Shown here: positions 63,401-64,000 of the stretch, in pieces | Layout of the letters: each line of letters begins with the position of its first letter | How positions within the stretch are numbered: position 1 is the first letter of the stretch | Assembly: GCA_016871675.1 (NCBI GenBank) | Contig: VHCN01000009.1 | Span: 1-64,000 of the forward strand | Direction: 5' to 3' | DNA from: Verrucomicrobiota bacterium | GTDB taxonomy: Bacteria; Verrucomicrobiota; Verrucomicrobiia; Limisphaerales; VHCN01 | Length of the DNA: 64,000 nucleotides | The notes under the pieces: generated by a model | Told to the model about the DNA's origin: nothing | The model's database searches: none | What the model saw: the letters and a program-made list of their open reading frames with translations, nothing else | Translations under genes and position numbers: made by a program

Positions 63401-63742
63401 GCGGAGCGTCTCGACCTCGGCGGACGCGAGCTTCGTCTTCGGCGGCATCTGCAGGTCCTTGTCCGCGCCGGACACGGCCTTGATAAGCAGGCTCTGCCCG
63501 GGCTGTCCGGGGACGATGGCGGGCCCGGTGTCGCCGCCCTGCAACACGCCCGCGCGAGAGTCGAGCACGAGGCCGCCCTTGATCTTTTCCGCGTCGTGCG
63601 AGTGGCACTTGAAGCAGTGCTCGACGAGCAGCGGCCTGACCTTGGACTCGAAAAAGGCCGCGCCAGCCGGCGCAGGCGCGGCCGCCGCAGAGACAATCGT
63701 CGCGCCGCACAGGAACGAAGCGGAAATCAAGCTCTTCATCAC
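60464..63742 (-). CDS. Planctomycete-type cytochrome C, DUF1549, DUF1553 and LamG multidomain protein
   Basis: This 1,092-residue exported protein starts with a leader then a planctomycete cytochrome C-like domain with CFKCH (residues 43-47). DUF1549 follows ([40 protein letters not shown]), then DUF1553 ([35 protein letters not shown]). A LamG-like domain (about 870-1,050; [37 protein letters not shown]) is inserted before the short last DUF1553 element ([15 protein letters not shown]). The stretch [10 protein letters not shown] (about 160-170) is encoded by a TTGCGGA heptamer repeat. Function unknown; the haem suggests electron transfer or a surface-bound enzyme. Confidence 0.9.
   Translation of the reverse strand: [1092 protein letters not shown]
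63234..63261. repeat. Heptamer TTGCGGA x4 inside the DUF1549 gene
   Basis: Four direct copies of TTGCGGA (plus strand) lie in frame in the minus-strand gene and encode the [10 protein letters not shown] stretch. They look inserted: the neighbouring protein sequence is conserved and this part is not. Confidence 0.85.
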
Positions 63743-63801
63743 AGGAATCGGACGGGGCAGACTATGAGAAACTCCGGCGCTTGTCAGCCCTCGGTTGGCG
63801 G

Positions 63802-64000
63802 CTAGCCGAACAACTGCCGCGCCGGTTCGCCGCGGTCGGTGATGGGCACGGGGCGCGAGCCGTCGTAAAGGTTCTTCGCCGGGTTGATGCCGAGCGCGCA
63901 GGCGATGGTCGCGTGCACGTCGGGGACGGAGAGCGGCTGCTTCACGGGCACCTTCGCCATCTCATCTGTTTCGCCGACCGCCTGTCCGGTGCGCAGTCCG
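63802..64000 (-). CDS. DUF1501-type protein, C-terminal end only
   Basis: Only the last 65 codons fall in the window; the start lies beyond base 64,000. The sequence GETDEMAKVPVKQPLSVPDV then HATIACALGINPAKNLYDGS ends GEPARQLFG. The VPDVHATIACALGINP stretch is the typical end of DUF1501 proteins, like the HDLHATILWLMGL end of the gene at 59002. It lies 59 bases upstream of the DUF1549/DUF1553 gene on the same strand, so the row is DUF1501, DUF1549/1553, DUF1501. Confidence 0.8.
   Translation of the reverse strand, partial: GLRTGQAVGETDEMAKVPVKQPLSVPDVHATIACALGINPAKNLYDGSRPVPITDRGEPARQLFG

Noticed and set aside
60017-63805. Plus-strand open frame of about 1,260 codons opposite the DUF1501 and DUF1549 genes
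   Set aside because: It is an opposite-strand shadow of two clear genes, with Arg/Val/Glu-rich composition and no motif.
1-64000. A changed genetic code in which TGA encodes Trp
   Set aside because: TGA ends many clear genes here, often inside GTGA or ATGA overlaps with the next start (for example 5413, 10004, 11776, 38787 and 46836). Only two genes have suspicious internal TGA codons.
1-64000. CRISPR array, tRNA, rRNA, prophage or insertion sequence
   Set aside because: No regularly spaced repeats, no tRNA-like cloverleaf arms, no transposase or integrase motif and no phage structural gene were seen in either strand.

Overview
The window is 64 kb of GC-rich, densely coded chromosome and looks like a member of the Verrucomicrobiota, probably the Pedosphaera/Limisphaera side. 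The clues are DUF1501 and cytochrome-C/DUF1549/DUF1553 pairs, a secreted arylsulfatase next to a ceramidase-like hydrolase, a Minf_1886-type protein (a family restricted to Planctomycetes and Verrucomicrobia), verrucomicrobial pilus proteins and large NHL-repeat secreted proteins. This placement is inference from gene content. I see no tRNA, rRNA, CRISPR array, insertion sequence, phage or plasmid gene.

Layout. 1-6.5 kb: a broken LytM/M23-like gene, small secreted low-complexity proteins, a toroid (prenyltransferase-like) protein with a haem motif, and a lipoprotein/beta-propeller pair. 6.7-13.6 kb: a minus-strand CusCBA-type heavy-metal efflux operon headed by a small Cys-rich secreted protein. 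13.7-15.5 kb: an HpnH-type hopanoid radical SAM enzyme with a small lipoprotein and a possible 32-residue membrane peptide. 15.5-20.6 kb: a repeat protein, a YHYH protein, a sulfatase and a ceramidase-like hydrolase. 20.6-27.9 kb: housekeeping genes (ffh, a sugar-phosphate nucleotidyltransferase, efp, typA) mixed with a coiled-coil protein, a membrane gene interrupted by TGA, and a Minf_1886 gene overlapping a 50-residue membrane protein. 28.0-35.7 kb: a PilM-N-O-P-secretin operon ending in a 1,005-residue secreted NHL protein.

35.8-51.4 kb is the most interesting block: about 16 plus-strand genes, many overlapping by 4 bases, for making and decorating an unusual sugar nucleotide. It holds a SIS isomerase, a GmhB-like phosphatase, a transaldolase, a two-subunit transketolase, a reversed-order HldE-like nucleotidyltransferase-kinase, four epimerase/dehydratase-type proteins, a Gfo/Idh oxidoreductase, a UDP-sugar dehydrogenase homologue lacking its catalytic cysteine, a Nudix hydrolase, three methyltransferases and a glycosyltransferase. 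Together they could make sedoheptulose 7-phosphate on the spot, convert it to an activated heptose-like sugar and methylate it.

51.5-58.9 kb: a fatty-acid desaturase, an ABC exporter pair, ilvD and a TPR-redoxin fusion. 59.0-64.0 kb (minus): DUF1501 and cytochrome-C/DUF1549/DUF1553/LamG genes, with a second DUF1501-like gene cut by the window edge.

Possible sequence errors or real decay are visible: in-frame TGA codons at 442 and 23533, and a seven-A run at the end of the coiled-coil gene. TGA clearly ends many other genes here, so a changed genetic code is unlikely.
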